64,000 bases of DNA, from assembly GCA_040222855.1 (NCBI GenBank), contig JAVKCD010000019.1:976912-1040911 (forward strand), in the 5' to 3' direction. A program made the position numbers and the translations under genes. The stretch is from Phycisphaeraceae bacterium. Its GTDB lineage: Bacteria > Planctomycetota > Phycisphaerae > Phycisphaerales > Phycisphaeraceae. The notes below the pieces were generated by a model. The model ran no database searches and was not told the origin of the DNA. It saw only the letters and a list, made by a program, of their open reading frames with translations. Shown piece after piece: positions 1 through 7,147 of the stretch (position 1 is the first letter of the stretch; each line of letters opens with the position of its first letter).

Positions 1-10
1 GATCCGGACG

Positions 11-469
11 GTGGAGATGTTGCTACCCGAGTTGGCGGCTCATCGGCGTGCGGGCAAGCGGGTGGCGATGACCAACGGGTGTTTTGACATTCTGCACGCG
101 GGTCATGTGGCGTATCTGCGGGCGGCGCGGCGTGCGGGTGATTTATTGGTGGTGGCGGTGAATGATGATGCGTCGATTCATCGGCTCAAGGGTGAGGGGC
201 GGCCGGTGAATCATGAGGGTGATCGGGTGCTGGTGCTCAGTGAGTTGGAGAGTGTGGATTATGTGGTGGTGTTTGATCGGGATACGCCGACGCACTTGAT
301 TGAGGCGATCCGGCCGGAGGTGCTGGTGAAGGGTGCGGACTACACGCGGGACCAGGTGGTGGGTCACGAAGTGGTGGATGCGTATGGCGGGGAGATTGTG
401 CTGGTGGATCTTCGTGCGGGGTTGAGCACGACGAACATCATCAGGAAGATCACGGCTGGTTCGGGGTGA
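11..469 (+). CDS. rfaE2: D-glycero-beta-D-manno-heptose 1-phosphate adenylyltransferase (RfaE domain II)
   Basis: Cytoplasmic nucleotidyltransferase of ADP-heptose synthesis for the lipopolysaccharide core; it transfers AMP from ATP to heptose 1-phosphate. The 152 residues match the cytidylyltransferase-like half of HldE. Residues 21-32 hold TNGCFDILHAGH, whose HxGH signature binds the nucleotide, followed by LKGEGRPVN, the VKGADY segment and a C-terminal STTNII motif. The reading frame is open upstream of the ATG to the window edge, so this could be a stand-alone gene or the C-terminal domain of a bifunctional HldE cut by the edge. Its stop overlaps the converging TPR lipoprotein gene by 20 bases. 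Family assignment is firm; the start is not. Confidence 0.88.
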   Translation: MEMLLPELAAHRRAGKRVAMTNGCFDILHAGHVAYLRAARRAGDLLVVAVNDDASIHRLKGEGRPVNHEGDRVLVLSELESVDYVVVFDRDTPTHLIEAIRPEVLVKGADYTRDQVVGHEVVDAYGGEIVLVDLRAGLSTTNIIRKITAGSG

Positions 470-1559
470 GGGGTGAGCTGATTTCGTCGGCGACTTCGGT
501 GATGAGGGGGTGGGTGGGGTTGATGGAGCGTGCGCGTTGGAGCCAGTCGTTGGCGCGGGGCGTGTCGCCGGCGCGGAAGCGCCAGCGGGCGGCTTCGGCT
601 GCGAGAGTGACGTCTTCGGGGAGGATGAGGGCGAGTTGTTCGAAGTGAGACGCGGCCCCGCCTGGGTCGCCGGCGTCGGTCAGGCACTGGGCGTATTCGC
701 GGGAGGCGTCGAGAGTGGCGAGGTCGTTGGGGGGGAGATTGCGGAGTTCGGCGGCGGCGTCGGCGGGTCGGCCCAGGGCGCGGAGGAGTCGGGCTTTGCG
801 GATGGTGATGTTACGCCAGGCATCGGGGTCGGCGAGGTCATCGGTGAGGTCGATGGCCTGTCGGAGGTGTCGTAGGGCGGCGGGGATGTCGCCTCGTTTT
901 TCGGCGACGCCTGAGAGGCCGGCGTGGGCGCGGTTGGCGGTGGGGTCGAGTTGGGCGGCGCGGGTGAAGGCGGTCTGGGCGGCGTCGAGTTGGTTGCGTC
1001 GGAGTTGGGCGGTGCCGAGGAGGAGGAGGGCTTTGATGTCGTTGGGTCGTTGGGCGATGACGTGGTCGAGGTGGGGGATGGCCTGGTCGTTTTGGTTGAG
1101 GCCGACGGCGATGGTGGCGGTGAGGAGTCGTAGTTCGGGCTGGTCGGGGTCGAGACTCAGGGCGTGCAGGGCGGAGGCGTAGGCTTGTTGGGTCTGGCCG
1201 ATGGCGAGTTGGAGTCGCGCGACGAGGGATTGGGCGGTGGGGTTGTCGGGGAGCTGTTTGGCGAGGTTGAGGATGTCTTGTTGGAGTTGGGCGGGGATGG
1301 TGCCGGTGTTGTTGGCTTCGAGGAGTCGGGATTCCTGGGTGGCGATGGCGATGGCGGCTTCTTCGGGGGAGAGGGGCGAGGCGGTGGGCTGGTTGGGGGC
1401 GGACTCGGAGCAGGCGGTGAGGAGGGTGAGGGTCAGGAGGAGAAGGAGGGTGAGGGGTTTGGTGGTCCGAGCGCGTGCGGGGTGTCTTGAGGGATGATTG
1501 AGAAGGTGAGCGCCCGGGGGTGAAGGGCGGGACCTAGGATGTGGGGAGATGTTGGACAC
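450..1559 (-). CDS. TPR-repeat lipoprotein
   Basis: Predicted lipoprotein of 369 residues. A hydrophobic segment at about residues 36-49 ends in the lipobox LLTAC (Cys50). The rest is helical and reads as successive tetratricopeptide repeats, visible as A-x-x-L-x-P and AL-x-LDP turns (ALSLDPDQPE, AAQLDPTANRAHAGL). TPR domains bind partner proteins, but no partner is evident here. The start is GTG. It leaves an unusually long N-terminal segment of about 35 residues before the hydrophobic core, and no other start codon is available before the lipobox. The gene is divergent from the QueD-like gene with only about 20 bases between starts. Specific function unknown. Confidence 0.72.
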   Translation of the reverse strand: MSNISPHPRSRPSPPGAHLLNHPSRHPARARTTKPLTLLLLLTLTLLTACSESAPNQPTASPLSPEEAAIAIATQESRLLEANNTGTIPAQLQQDILNLAKQLPDNPTAQSLVARLQLAIGQTQQAYASALHALSLDPDQPELRLLTATIAVGLNQNDQAIPHLDHVIAQRPNDIKALLLLGTAQLRRNQLDAAQTAFTRAAQLDPTANRAHAGLSGVAEKRGDIPAALRHLRQAIDLTDDLADPDAWRNITIRKARLLRALGRPADAAAELRNLPPNDLATLDASREYAQCLTDAGDPGGAASHFEQLALILPEDVTLAAEAARWRFRAGDTPRANDWLQRARSINPTHPLITEVADEISSPLTPNQP

Positions 1560-1579
1560 GCTGGTCAGGATATGCGGTT

Positions 1580-2413
1580 GTGGTTGAGTTGACTCGGACG
1601 GTACGGGTTTGTGTGAATGATCCTGCGGAGGATGCGGGTCGGGGTGCGTCGTTATCGAGCGGGGTGGACAATGCTTTTGCGGCGTGGCCGGCGATGAGGG
1701 GATTGGGGCGGTATTACGAGGTGACGGTGGCTTACGAGGGGGAGCCGGACGGGGCGACGGGGTATCTGGTGGACATCCGGCTGGTGGACCGGGTGGTGCG
1801 GGAGCGGGTGCTGCCTGTGCTGGGTCGGGCGGTGTCGGTTGGGAAGCCGGTGGCGATGGGGCGGCTGATGGGGGAGGTGTTGACGGAGGTCAAGGCTGGG
1901 GTGGGTGCGGGTGTGAGTGGTGTGGCGTTGTTGTTAACCCCGATGCTGAGGTTGCGGATGTTGGCGAGTGATCCTGAACGCGTGCTGGTGACCCATAGCT
2001 ATGAGTTTTCGTCGGCGCACCGGTTGGCGTTGGCGGACCGTGATGATGCGGAGAACTTTGATTTGTTCGGCAAGTGTGCGAACCCGGCGGGGCATGGGCA
2101 CAACTACCGGCTGGACGTGACGGTGGGGTGTGAGGTGGATGAGGCGGGGGGTGTGCCGATGGCGGAGACGCTGGATGGCTGGGTGGATCGGCGGGTGATC
2201 GAGGTGCTGGATCACAAGCATCTGAATGAGGATGTCGCGGCGTTCGCGGGGTTGAATCCTTCGGTGGAGCACATTGCGCAGGTGATCTGGGGTTTGCTGG
2301 CGGGGTCTGAGGGCGAAGTGGGGTCGGGTGTGGTGCTGGACGAGGTGCGGGTTTGGGAGACGGGGAAGACGAGTTGTCGGTACCGCGGGCCGGTGGCGGG
2401 TAGTCTGAGCTGA
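1580..2413 (+). CDS. Tandem PTPS/QueD-like protein (6-carboxytetrahydropterin synthase family)
   Basis: The C-terminal half is a complete QueD/PTPS domain. It has SSAHRL with the first zinc histidine, GKCANPAGHGHNYRL with the catalytic cysteine and two more zinc histidines, DHKHLN, and a closing VWETGK glutamate. QueD converts dihydroneopterin triphosphate to 6-carboxytetrahydropterin for queuosine. The N-terminal half repeats the fold in degenerate form: GRYYEVTVAYEGEPDGATG followed by a VDIRLVDRVVRE helix, with none of the zinc histidines. GTG at 1580 has AGGA nine bases upstream and is preferred over the in-frame GTG at 1541. The gene overlaps the next by one base. Activity of the C-terminal domain is inferred from conserved residues only. 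Confidence 0.8.
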   Translation: MVELTRTVRVCVNDPAEDAGRGASLSSGVDNAFAAWPAMRGLGRYYEVTVAYEGEPDGATGYLVDIRLVDRVVRERVLPVLGRAVSVGKPVAMGRLMGEVLTEVKAGVGAGVSGVALLLTPMLRLRMLASDPERVLVTHSYEFSSAHRLALADRDDAENFDLFGKCANPAGHGHNYRLDVTVGCEVDEAGGVPMAETLDGWVDRRVIEVLDHKHLNEDVAAFAGLNPSVEHIAQVIWGLLAGSEGEVGSGVVLDEVRVWETGKTSCRYRGPVAGSLS

Positions 2414-2691
2414 TGGCGATGATGATGCTGGCACAGGTTCTAGGGCTTCGGGTGGCGATGTATGCGCTGCTGGTGGTCGTGGTGGGGGTGGTTCTGGTGT
2501 TGGCGGTGATGGCGTTGTTCGGTTCGTGGCGGCGGCAGTTGCGAACGCGGGGCGAGCGTGGCGGTGAGCAGGATGAAACGCTGGATGCCTGGCGGGCGGC
2601 GGGTGAGCGGATGAAGGTGGAGCCGGAGGAAGAGGATATTGAGGATGAGGATGAGTCGGGGCGGAATGGGCGGTCGGACGGGCGTGGATGA
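2413..2691 (+). CDS. Small single-pass membrane protein
   Basis: A 92-residue protein with one strong transmembrane segment at about residues 12-36, followed by a basic stretch (WRRQLRTRGERGGE) and a very acidic tail (EPEEEDIEDEDE). The positive-inside rule suggests a cytoplasmic C-terminus. The start overlaps the QueD-like stop by one base and the end overlaps the glycosidase start (ATGA), so it is translationally coupled in a three-gene operon. I recognise no family. Its placement, overlaps and composition support a real gene; the function is unknown. Confidence 0.65.
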   Translation: MAMMMLAQVLGLRVAMYALLVVVVGVVLVLAVMALFGSWRRQLRTRGERGGEQDETLDAWRAAGERMKVEPEEEDIEDEDESGRNGRSDGRG

Positions 2692-3737
2692 GGGGGCTTT
2701 GTTGGCTGGTCGCGGTGGTGTTGGTGGTGGGTGTGATGTTGTCTGGTTGGGGTGCTGTCGCGGATGAGCTGGAAGGTGCGGGTGCGGAGCGGGTGCGGGG
2801 GATGACGGTGAGCTGTTTTCGAAATGGCCGAGGGGAGTGGGATGGTCCAGAGATGGGGCCGACGTTGACGGATTTACAGGGGTTAGGGGTGAACGCCGTG
2901 GCGACCCATCCATATGCGCGGATTGGCGGCGATGGTTCGGTGGGGTATCGGGTCGTGGCGGACGACCCGATGGTGTTGGTGCCTGCGGCGTTGGCCAAGC
3001 GTCGGGGCATGGCGTTGATGCTCAAGCCGCATCTGGCTTACTGGAGGAGTCCTTTTGCTTGGCGGGGTGAGATTACGTTTAACGATGAGGCGTCGTGGGC
3101 GCGGTTCTTTGAGGCGTACCGCGTTTTCATTCTTCATCAGGCGGAGCTGGCTGAGCGGGGTGGTGTGACCTTGTTTGTGGTCGGGACGGAGTTGCAGGGG
3201 ACGGTGCATCGTGAGGCATCGTGGCGGGCGTTGATCGCTGAGGTGCGTGGTGTTTATTCCGGGCGGTTAACGTATGCGGCGAACTGGGATGTGTATGAGG
3301 AGGTGCCGTTCTGGGATGCGTTGGATGTGATTGGGGTGCAGGCTTATTTCCCGTTATCCAATGCGGAGCGGCCGAGGGATGCTGAGCTGCGGTCGAGTTG
3401 GGGGCGGGTGATGGAGCGGCTACGGCTACATTCGGCTGAGCAGGAACGGCCGGTGTTGTTCACGGAGTTGGGGTATGCGCCTAGTGTGAACGCGGCGCGG
3501 GAGCCCTGGTTGGATGAGCCGAGGGGTGAGATCGTCCCGGAGGGGGAGGAACTCAAGCGGCGGTGTCTACGGATTGCGCTTGAGGTCACGGGTGAGGCGG
3601 GCCCGTGGTTTGAGGGTGTGTATCTGTGGAAGTGGTTTCCGACGGATCGGGTGATTCGGCGGAACTTTGTGCTTCAGTACCCGGAGGCACGGGCGCTGTT
3701 GTCGGAGGCGTGGCGGGGTGTTGAGTTGGGCAAATAA
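2688..3737 (+). CDS. Secreted GH113-like glycoside hydrolase
   Basis: Predicted exported TIM-barrel glycosidase of 349 residues with an N-terminal hydrophobic signal at residues 4-25. Two clan GH-A acid residues can be placed: Glu168 in VVGTELQG, the expected acid/base at the end of strand 4, and Glu260 in LFTELGYA, the expected nucleophile at the end of strand 7. Further barrel-like motifs are MLKPHL and DVIGVQAYFPL. The overall pattern resembles family GH113, whose characterised members are beta-mannanases. The substrate here is inferred by analogy only. It is the last gene of the QueD-like operon (ATGA overlap) and is followed by a strong hairpin. Confidence 0.7.
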   Translation: MRGLCWLVAVVLVVGVMLSGWGAVADELEGAGAERVRGMTVSCFRNGRGEWDGPEMGPTLTDLQGLGVNAVATHPYARIGGDGSVGYRVVADDPMVLVPAALAKRRGMALMLKPHLAYWRSPFAWRGEITFNDEASWARFFEAYRVFILHQAELAERGGVTLFVVGTELQGTVHREASWRALIAEVRGVYSGRLTYAANWDVYEEVPFWDALDVIGVQAYFPLSNAERPRDAELRSSWGRVMERLRLHSAEQERPVLFTELGYAPSVNAAREPWLDEPRGEIVPEGEELKRRCLRIALEVTGEAGPWFEGVYLWKWFPTDRVIRRNFVLQYPEARALLSEAWRGVELGK

Positions 3738-3760
3738 AAAACCCCGGCTTGTCGCCGGGG
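3736..3760. terminator. Bidirectional intrinsic terminator between GH113-like gene and rplU
   Basis: CCCCGGC-TTGTC-GCCGGGG forms a perfect 7-base-pair stem at 3742-3760. A six-A run on its left gives a U-tract for the minus-strand rplU transcript. On the plus strand it follows the glycosidase stop directly, with TCCTT behind it, so it probably serves both converging genes. Confidence 0.8.
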
Positions 3761-3787
3761 TCCTTGGATCGGTAGTGGTAGTTGGGC

Positions 3788-4102
3788 TTAGCCAGCGATC
3801 TTGGTGATCTTGACTTCGATGTAGCCCTGGCGGTGGCCGTTGCGTCGGCGATAGGTTTTGCGACGGCGGAACTTGATGATCTCGACCTTGTCGGCGCGGC
3901 CTTCTTCGATGATGTCGGCCTCGACTGAGGCGCCATCGACGTAGGGGGCGCCGAGTTTGGAGGTGACGCCTTCGCCGACGAAGAGGACGCGGTCGAAGGT
4001 GAGGGTCTTGGCGTCTTCGGGTAGTTCGCGGAGGTCGATCTTGATTTTGTCGCCTTCGGCGACCTTGATCTGGGTTCCGCTGTCTTCGATCACGGCGTAC
4101 AT
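3788..4102 (-). CDS. rplU: 50S ribosomal protein L21
   Basis: The 104 residues match bL21 over its full usual length: MYAVIEDSGTQIKV at the N-terminus, DRVLFVGEG in the middle, and the basic loop KFRRRKTYRRRNGHRQGY followed by a closing ITKI strand. L21 binds 23S rRNA in the large subunit. In most bacteria rpmA (L27) follows within the same operon; here a terminator follows directly and no rpmA is present in the window. A promoter-like pair lies 46 bases upstream. Confidence 0.97.
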   Translation of the reverse strand: MYAVIEDSGTQIKVAEGDKIKIDLRELPEDAKTLTFDRVLFVGEGVTSKLGAPYVDGASVEADIIEEGRADKVEIIKFRRRKTYRRRNGHRQGYIEVKITKIAG

Positions 4103-4147
4103 GGCGTGGTCCTTTGGGGCTGGGGCCCGTTGTGGGCCGAGCCGAGT

Positions 4148-4176
4148 AGTTTAGCGGGCGGGGCGGTCAGTGCCAA
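4148..4176 (-). promoter_or_regulatory. Sigma70-type promoter of rplU
   Basis: On the minus strand TTGGCA (plus 4171-4176) is followed after exactly 17 bases by TAAACT (plus 4148-4153). The -10 box ends 46 bases upstream of the rplU ATG. Found by eye; no transcription start data. Confidence 0.6.
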
Positions 4177-4211
4177 GTGAGGGCTGGGTGTGGGGTAGGG
4201 GCGTTTACGAT

Positions 4212-4246
4212 CCCGAGTCACACGCCTTGGGGCGTGATGACTCGGG
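4212..4246. terminator. Long hairpin downstream of the lipoprotein operon
   Basis: CCCGAGTCACACGCC at 4212-4226 pairs with GGCGTGATGACTCGGG at 4231-4246, about 15 base pairs with one bulged base and a TTGG loop. It lies downstream of the YcfL-like gene and upstream of the rplU promoter, where a terminator is expected. It lacks a clear U-tract on the minus strand, so termination is inferred. Confidence 0.5.
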
Positions 4247-4288
4247 CCATCCTGGGTGATGGCACTCAATACCTTGCTGACAATAGGT

Positions 4289-4708
4289 TTAGCGAGATCG
4301 ATCGGGTCGGATTTCGAGGTTCCAGTCGGAGGCGAAGTAGTCGACGGCGGTTCCGGAGAGGAACTCTTGAACGTCGGGTTCGAGGACGGCGGTCTGCCAG
4401 GCGGCTTCGTGGTTGATGGGGACGCCGTTGGGCTTGAAGAAGGTGTAGCGGTATTGGATGGCGACCGGGTCGTCGTCGGTGGAGCGGACGGGGACGGTGA
4501 CCTGGAGGGGGGTGTCGGCGGAGCCGGGGGTGACGACGTAGCGACCGGTGCGGAGGTCGCTGCGTAGGTCGGGGTCGGAGCAGATGACCTGTGAGGTGTC
4601 TTCGCCGGCGACCCAGCCGGACTTGACGCCTGGGTCTGACTTGCAGCCAGCGGCTGTCAGGAGGCTGAGTGCGAGGGTGACGGCGGCGAGGGGTGTAATG
4701 AGGTTCAC
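4289..4708 (-). CDS. YcfL-like lipoprotein (DUF1425 family)
   Basis: Small lipoprotein of 139 residues with a signal sequence ending in LTAAGC. The mature part reads like the YcfL/DUF1425 beta-sandwich: VTVPVRSTDDDPVAIQYRY, then FKPNGVPINHEAAWQ and a C-terminal Asp/Trp-rich strand. In gammaproteobacteria ycfL sits beside lpoB, and here it is the last gene of an operon with two LpoB-like genes and a COG3014-like gene. That supports the call beyond the moderate sequence likeness. Expected location is the periplasmic face of a membrane. Molecular role unknown. Confidence 0.7.
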   Translation of the reverse strand: MNLITPLAAVTLALSLLTAAGCKSDPGVKSGWVAGEDTSQVICSDPDLRSDLRTGRYVVTPGSADTPLQVTVPVRSTDDDPVAIQYRYTFFKPNGVPINHEAAWQTAVLEPDVQEFLSGTAVDYFASDWNLEIRPDRSR

Positions 4709-4789
4709 GGTGGGTACTCCTTTGGGGGTCTTGGTCTAGTTTACCTGTGGATGGTGGGTCGTCGGCGGTTTTCTAGGGTTGTTGCGGAA

Positions 4790-4814
4790 AACCCGGATTG
4801 GTTCGACCCGGGTT
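4790..4814 (-). other. Hairpin at the end of the COG3014-like gene
   Basis: AACCCGG at 4790-4796 can pair with CCGGGTT at 4808-4814, with TTTTCC following on the minus strand. It overlaps the stop of the COG3014-like gene and lies in the 104-base gap before the YcfL-like gene. It could attenuate transcription within the operon. Weak evidence. Confidence 0.3.
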
Positions 4815-6501
4815 ACTGGGTCTGGGGTTCGGGTTTGTTGCCTTTGAATGAGGGGTGGATTTGGCCAAAGAGGCGTGCGAAGCCGGTGGTTCCGGGGAGT
4901 GGTGGGACGAGCGATTTTCCGCCTTCGAGGATGTGGAGGCCGGTCTGGCCGTATTGGTCCTGGACGGTGAGTTTGATGTTCTGGGTGCGGTAGAGGTCGA
5001 GGAGAGTGCCCCAAGTGAGGTTGGGGATGAGGTTGGCCTGGACGAGGTCGTTGAGCATCTGGTCATCGGGGGTACGGGCGTCTCGGCCGCCCAGAGGCAG
5101 GGGTAGGGCGTTGTCGCCGGTGAGCGGGAGGGTGGGTTGGGCGTGGTCGGTGTGGTAGCAGACCTGTCCGGAGGTGGCCCAGGGGCGTTGTTCGACGCCT
5201 GGGGAGGTGGGCATGCGGACGTAGCGGAGTTGGGCCTGGGCTCGTGTGGGGGGGGAGAGTCCTGCGAGGACGAGTCTTGATCCGGGCTTGCCCGCGATCT
5301 GGAGTTGGATGCGGTCGTCGCCGGTGCCTGTGAGTTTGAGGGGAACGAGGTAGAAGCGTTGGGGGGTGGCTTCGCAGTAGCGGATGTCGGCCTTGGCGGA
5401 TGCTTTGAGGAGGGCGCCGGAGCCTGCGGCGATGAGCCCGGCGAGGACAAGGGTCTGGTTGTCGTTATCGATGCCGGCTTTGGTGGCGGCGAGTCCGCCT
5501 ATGACGAGGCCAGTGCCGGCGATGGCTTTGAAGGTGCGGACGTCTTCGAGGTTGTTCCAGCGGTGGTCAGCGGCCATCTGGTTGACATCGGTGACGACGG
5601 GGAAGGTGCCGATGGTGTTGTTGTTGAGCTGGACTTCGAGGGGTGCGTTGTCGGAGGCGGTGCGGGGTCGGAAGACGGCAAGGGCGCCCTCGAGGCCTTC
5701 GGCGCGCTTCTGGGGTCCGAGTCCCCATGAGACGACGAGGATGGTGTTGTAGTCGCCTTGTCGGATGGTGTTGACGGTGGCTTCGAGCTGGGGGACGAGT
5801 TTCTGGGCGAAGGCGAGGTTTTCGTTGCCTTCTTCAGGTCGAGCGAGTTGGAGGTTGGCGATGCCTGAGAGGAGGTAGCCGAGGGTGAAGTTGGAGGCAT
5901 CGACGATGTATCCGGCGTCGAGGTAGTCGTCCTGGGCATCGGGGCCGGTGGCACGATTGGCGATGTCGGTTTTATTGAGGAGATTGCCCTCATCGTCGGT
6001 GCCGAAGTCGCGGAGGTAGAACAGGGCGTTGTCGAGGGCGGCGCGGCTGTTGTCCCATGTGTCGAGGGAGGCTTGCTGCATGGCGTAGTAGGTAAAGGCG
6101 AGGGCTTGCTCGAAGGGTTCGCCTTTCCAGATTTTGACGCCTTCGTTGATGACGATGGAGGCGGTGGTGCGGTCAGCGTTGAGTCCCTGGATGCGGAGGG
6201 TGTCGTAGAGCTGCTCGAAGGTGAGGTTGGCGGCGTGGGGGTAGCCGTCGGCCATGGTGAGCAGGGCGGTGCGCATGCGGTCGAGGACGTAGTCGCGGTC
6301 GGAGCGGTCGTCGGTGATCTGTTGTTGCATGGCGACGCGGGCGCGGGCGTAGTTGCCGGAGTAGAGGCTGTCGGCGATGCGGGGGTCGAGGGGTTTGTTG
6401 CAGGCGGTGAGGAGCGAGCAGAGGATCAGGAGGATGAACGACAAGTACCATCCTGAGGCGCGCCGGTTCGGTCTGATCGGATGTGGGTCGCGGTAGGGCA
6501 T
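4813..6501 (-). CDS. COG3014-like lipoprotein
   Basis: Lipoprotein of 562 residues; a transmembrane-like signal after RRASGWYLSFI ends in the lipobox LLTAC. The N-terminal third is TPR-like helical (DPRIADSLYSGNYARARVAM, EQALAFTYYAMQQA, SRAALDNALFYLRDFG). The middle contains ILVVSWGLGPQKRAEG and a hydrophobic glycine/alanine-rich stretch (VIGGLAATKAGIDND, LIAAGSGALLKA). The C-terminal part is beta-rich. This layout fits the uncharacterised COG3014 family, which in proteobacteria is found beside LpoB-like and YcfL-like genes, as here. It starts 19 bases after the second LpoB-like gene. A role in outer-membrane or peptidoglycan assembly is inferred from neighbours only. Confidence 0.68.
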   Translation of the reverse strand: MPYRDPHPIRPNRRASGWYLSFILLILCSLLTACNKPLDPRIADSLYSGNYARARVAMQQQITDDRSDRDYVLDRMRTALLTMADGYPHAANLTFEQLYDTLRIQGLNADRTTASIVINEGVKIWKGEPFEQALAFTYYAMQQASLDTWDNSRAALDNALFYLRDFGTDDEGNLLNKTDIANRATGPDAQDDYLDAGYIVDASNFTLGYLLSGIANLQLARPEEGNENLAFAQKLVPQLEATVNTIRQGDYNTILVVSWGLGPQKRAEGLEGALAVFRPRTASDNAPLEVQLNNNTIGTFPVVTDVNQMAADHRWNNLEDVRTFKAIAGTGLVIGGLAATKAGIDNDNQTLVLAGLIAAGSGALLKASAKADIRYCEATPQRFYLVPLKLTGTGDDRIQLQIAGKPGSRLVLAGLSPPTRAQAQLRYVRMPTSPGVEQRPWATSGQVCYHTDHAQPTLPLTGDNALPLPLGGRDARTPDDQMLNDLVQANLIPNLTWGTLLDLYRTQNIKLTVQDQYGQTGLHILEGGKSLVPPLPGTTGFARLFGQIHPSFKGNKPEPQTQ

Positions 6502-6520
6502 CGCGTGTCCCGGTGTGGGG

Positions 6521-7141
6521 TTAGTCCCAGATGTGTCCGACGGCGGCGCGTTTGAACTCGATGGAGCCGGTCCAGAGGAGTTGTCCGGTTTGGAGGTCGA
6601 GGAGCTCGAAGGCGCAGTCGTAGGCGTCGGTGCGTTGTTTGGCCTGGGCTCGGGTCGCTGAGCGGAAGGTGGCGGCGAGTCGGTGGGTGGGTTGGCGGTT
6701 GGCGGCGAGCTGCTGGAGTTCGGGGATGCCGGTGTTGCGGGCGTTTTGCACGTCGTCCATGGGGACGATGAAGGTGATGTTTTTGTTGTCGGCGAGTTGT
6801 TTGAGCGGTGCTCCGCTGAGGATGCGTCGGATGGTGGCTTTGCGTTCGAGGGGTGAGAGGACTTCGGATGAGAGGTTTTCGATGCGGTCGGCGACGATGA
6901 CCCAGGGTTGTGAATCGGGCCGACGCTCGGCGATGGCGGGTGCGGCGAGGAGGTCCTGCGCGATGGCGGAGCTCATGCGGGAGAAGTCTTCGGTGTCGGT
7001 TCGGGTTGTGCGGACGGGTTCGGCACAGGCGGTGAGGAGTGCAGCGAGGAGGAATGGCGTGAGTACCAAAAGCGTCCAACGCGAGCACCCCGGGCTTGCG
7101 CCCGGGGCTCGTTGGAGGGTTGTTGGGTTACGGGGGGTCAT
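6521..7141 (-). CDS. LpoB-like lipoprotein, second copy
   Basis: Predicted lipoprotein of 206 residues with lipobox LLTAC. The mature region follows the LpoB/CsgG-N-like alpha/beta pattern: SSAIAQDLLAAPAIAER, VIVADRIENLSSEVLSP, a helix with TIRRILS, then TFIVPMDDVQNARNTG, a beta hairpin, and a closing LLDLQTGQLLWTGSIEFKR. LpoB activates the synthase PBP1b from the outer membrane in Escherichia coli. Whether this paralogue does so is unknown. It lies 6 bases after the other LpoB-like gene. Its first 20 codons contain the palindromic repeat at 7086-7115, so the true start may be internal or the repeat may have entered the signal region. Confidence 0.68.
   Translation of the reverse strand: MTPRNPTTLQRAPGASPGCSRWTLLVLTPFLLAALLTACAEPVRTTRTDTEDFSRMSSAIAQDLLAAPAIAERRPDSQPWVIVADRIENLSSEVLSPLERKATIRRILSGAPLKQLADNKNITFIVPMDDVQNARNTGIPELQQLAANRQPTHRLAATFRSATRAQAKQRTDAYDCAFELLDLQTGQLLWTGSIEFKRAAVGHIWD
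7086..7115. repeat. REP-like palindrome, family B copy 1
   Basis: CCCCGGGC-TTGC-GCCCGGGG, a perfect 8-base-pair stem, followed by CTCGTTGG. It lies inside the N-terminal codons of the LpoB-like gene ending at 6521. A second copy at 54973-55003 has the same loop context and the tail CTCGTGGG, with a paired C-G to A-T change in the stem. Confidence 0.65.
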
Positions 7142-7147
7142 CGTGGT

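Noticed and set aside
4261-4282. Sigma54-like TGGCAC...TTGC sequence
   Set aside because: Spacing between the two boxes is eight bases instead of five, and no gene follows on that strand.
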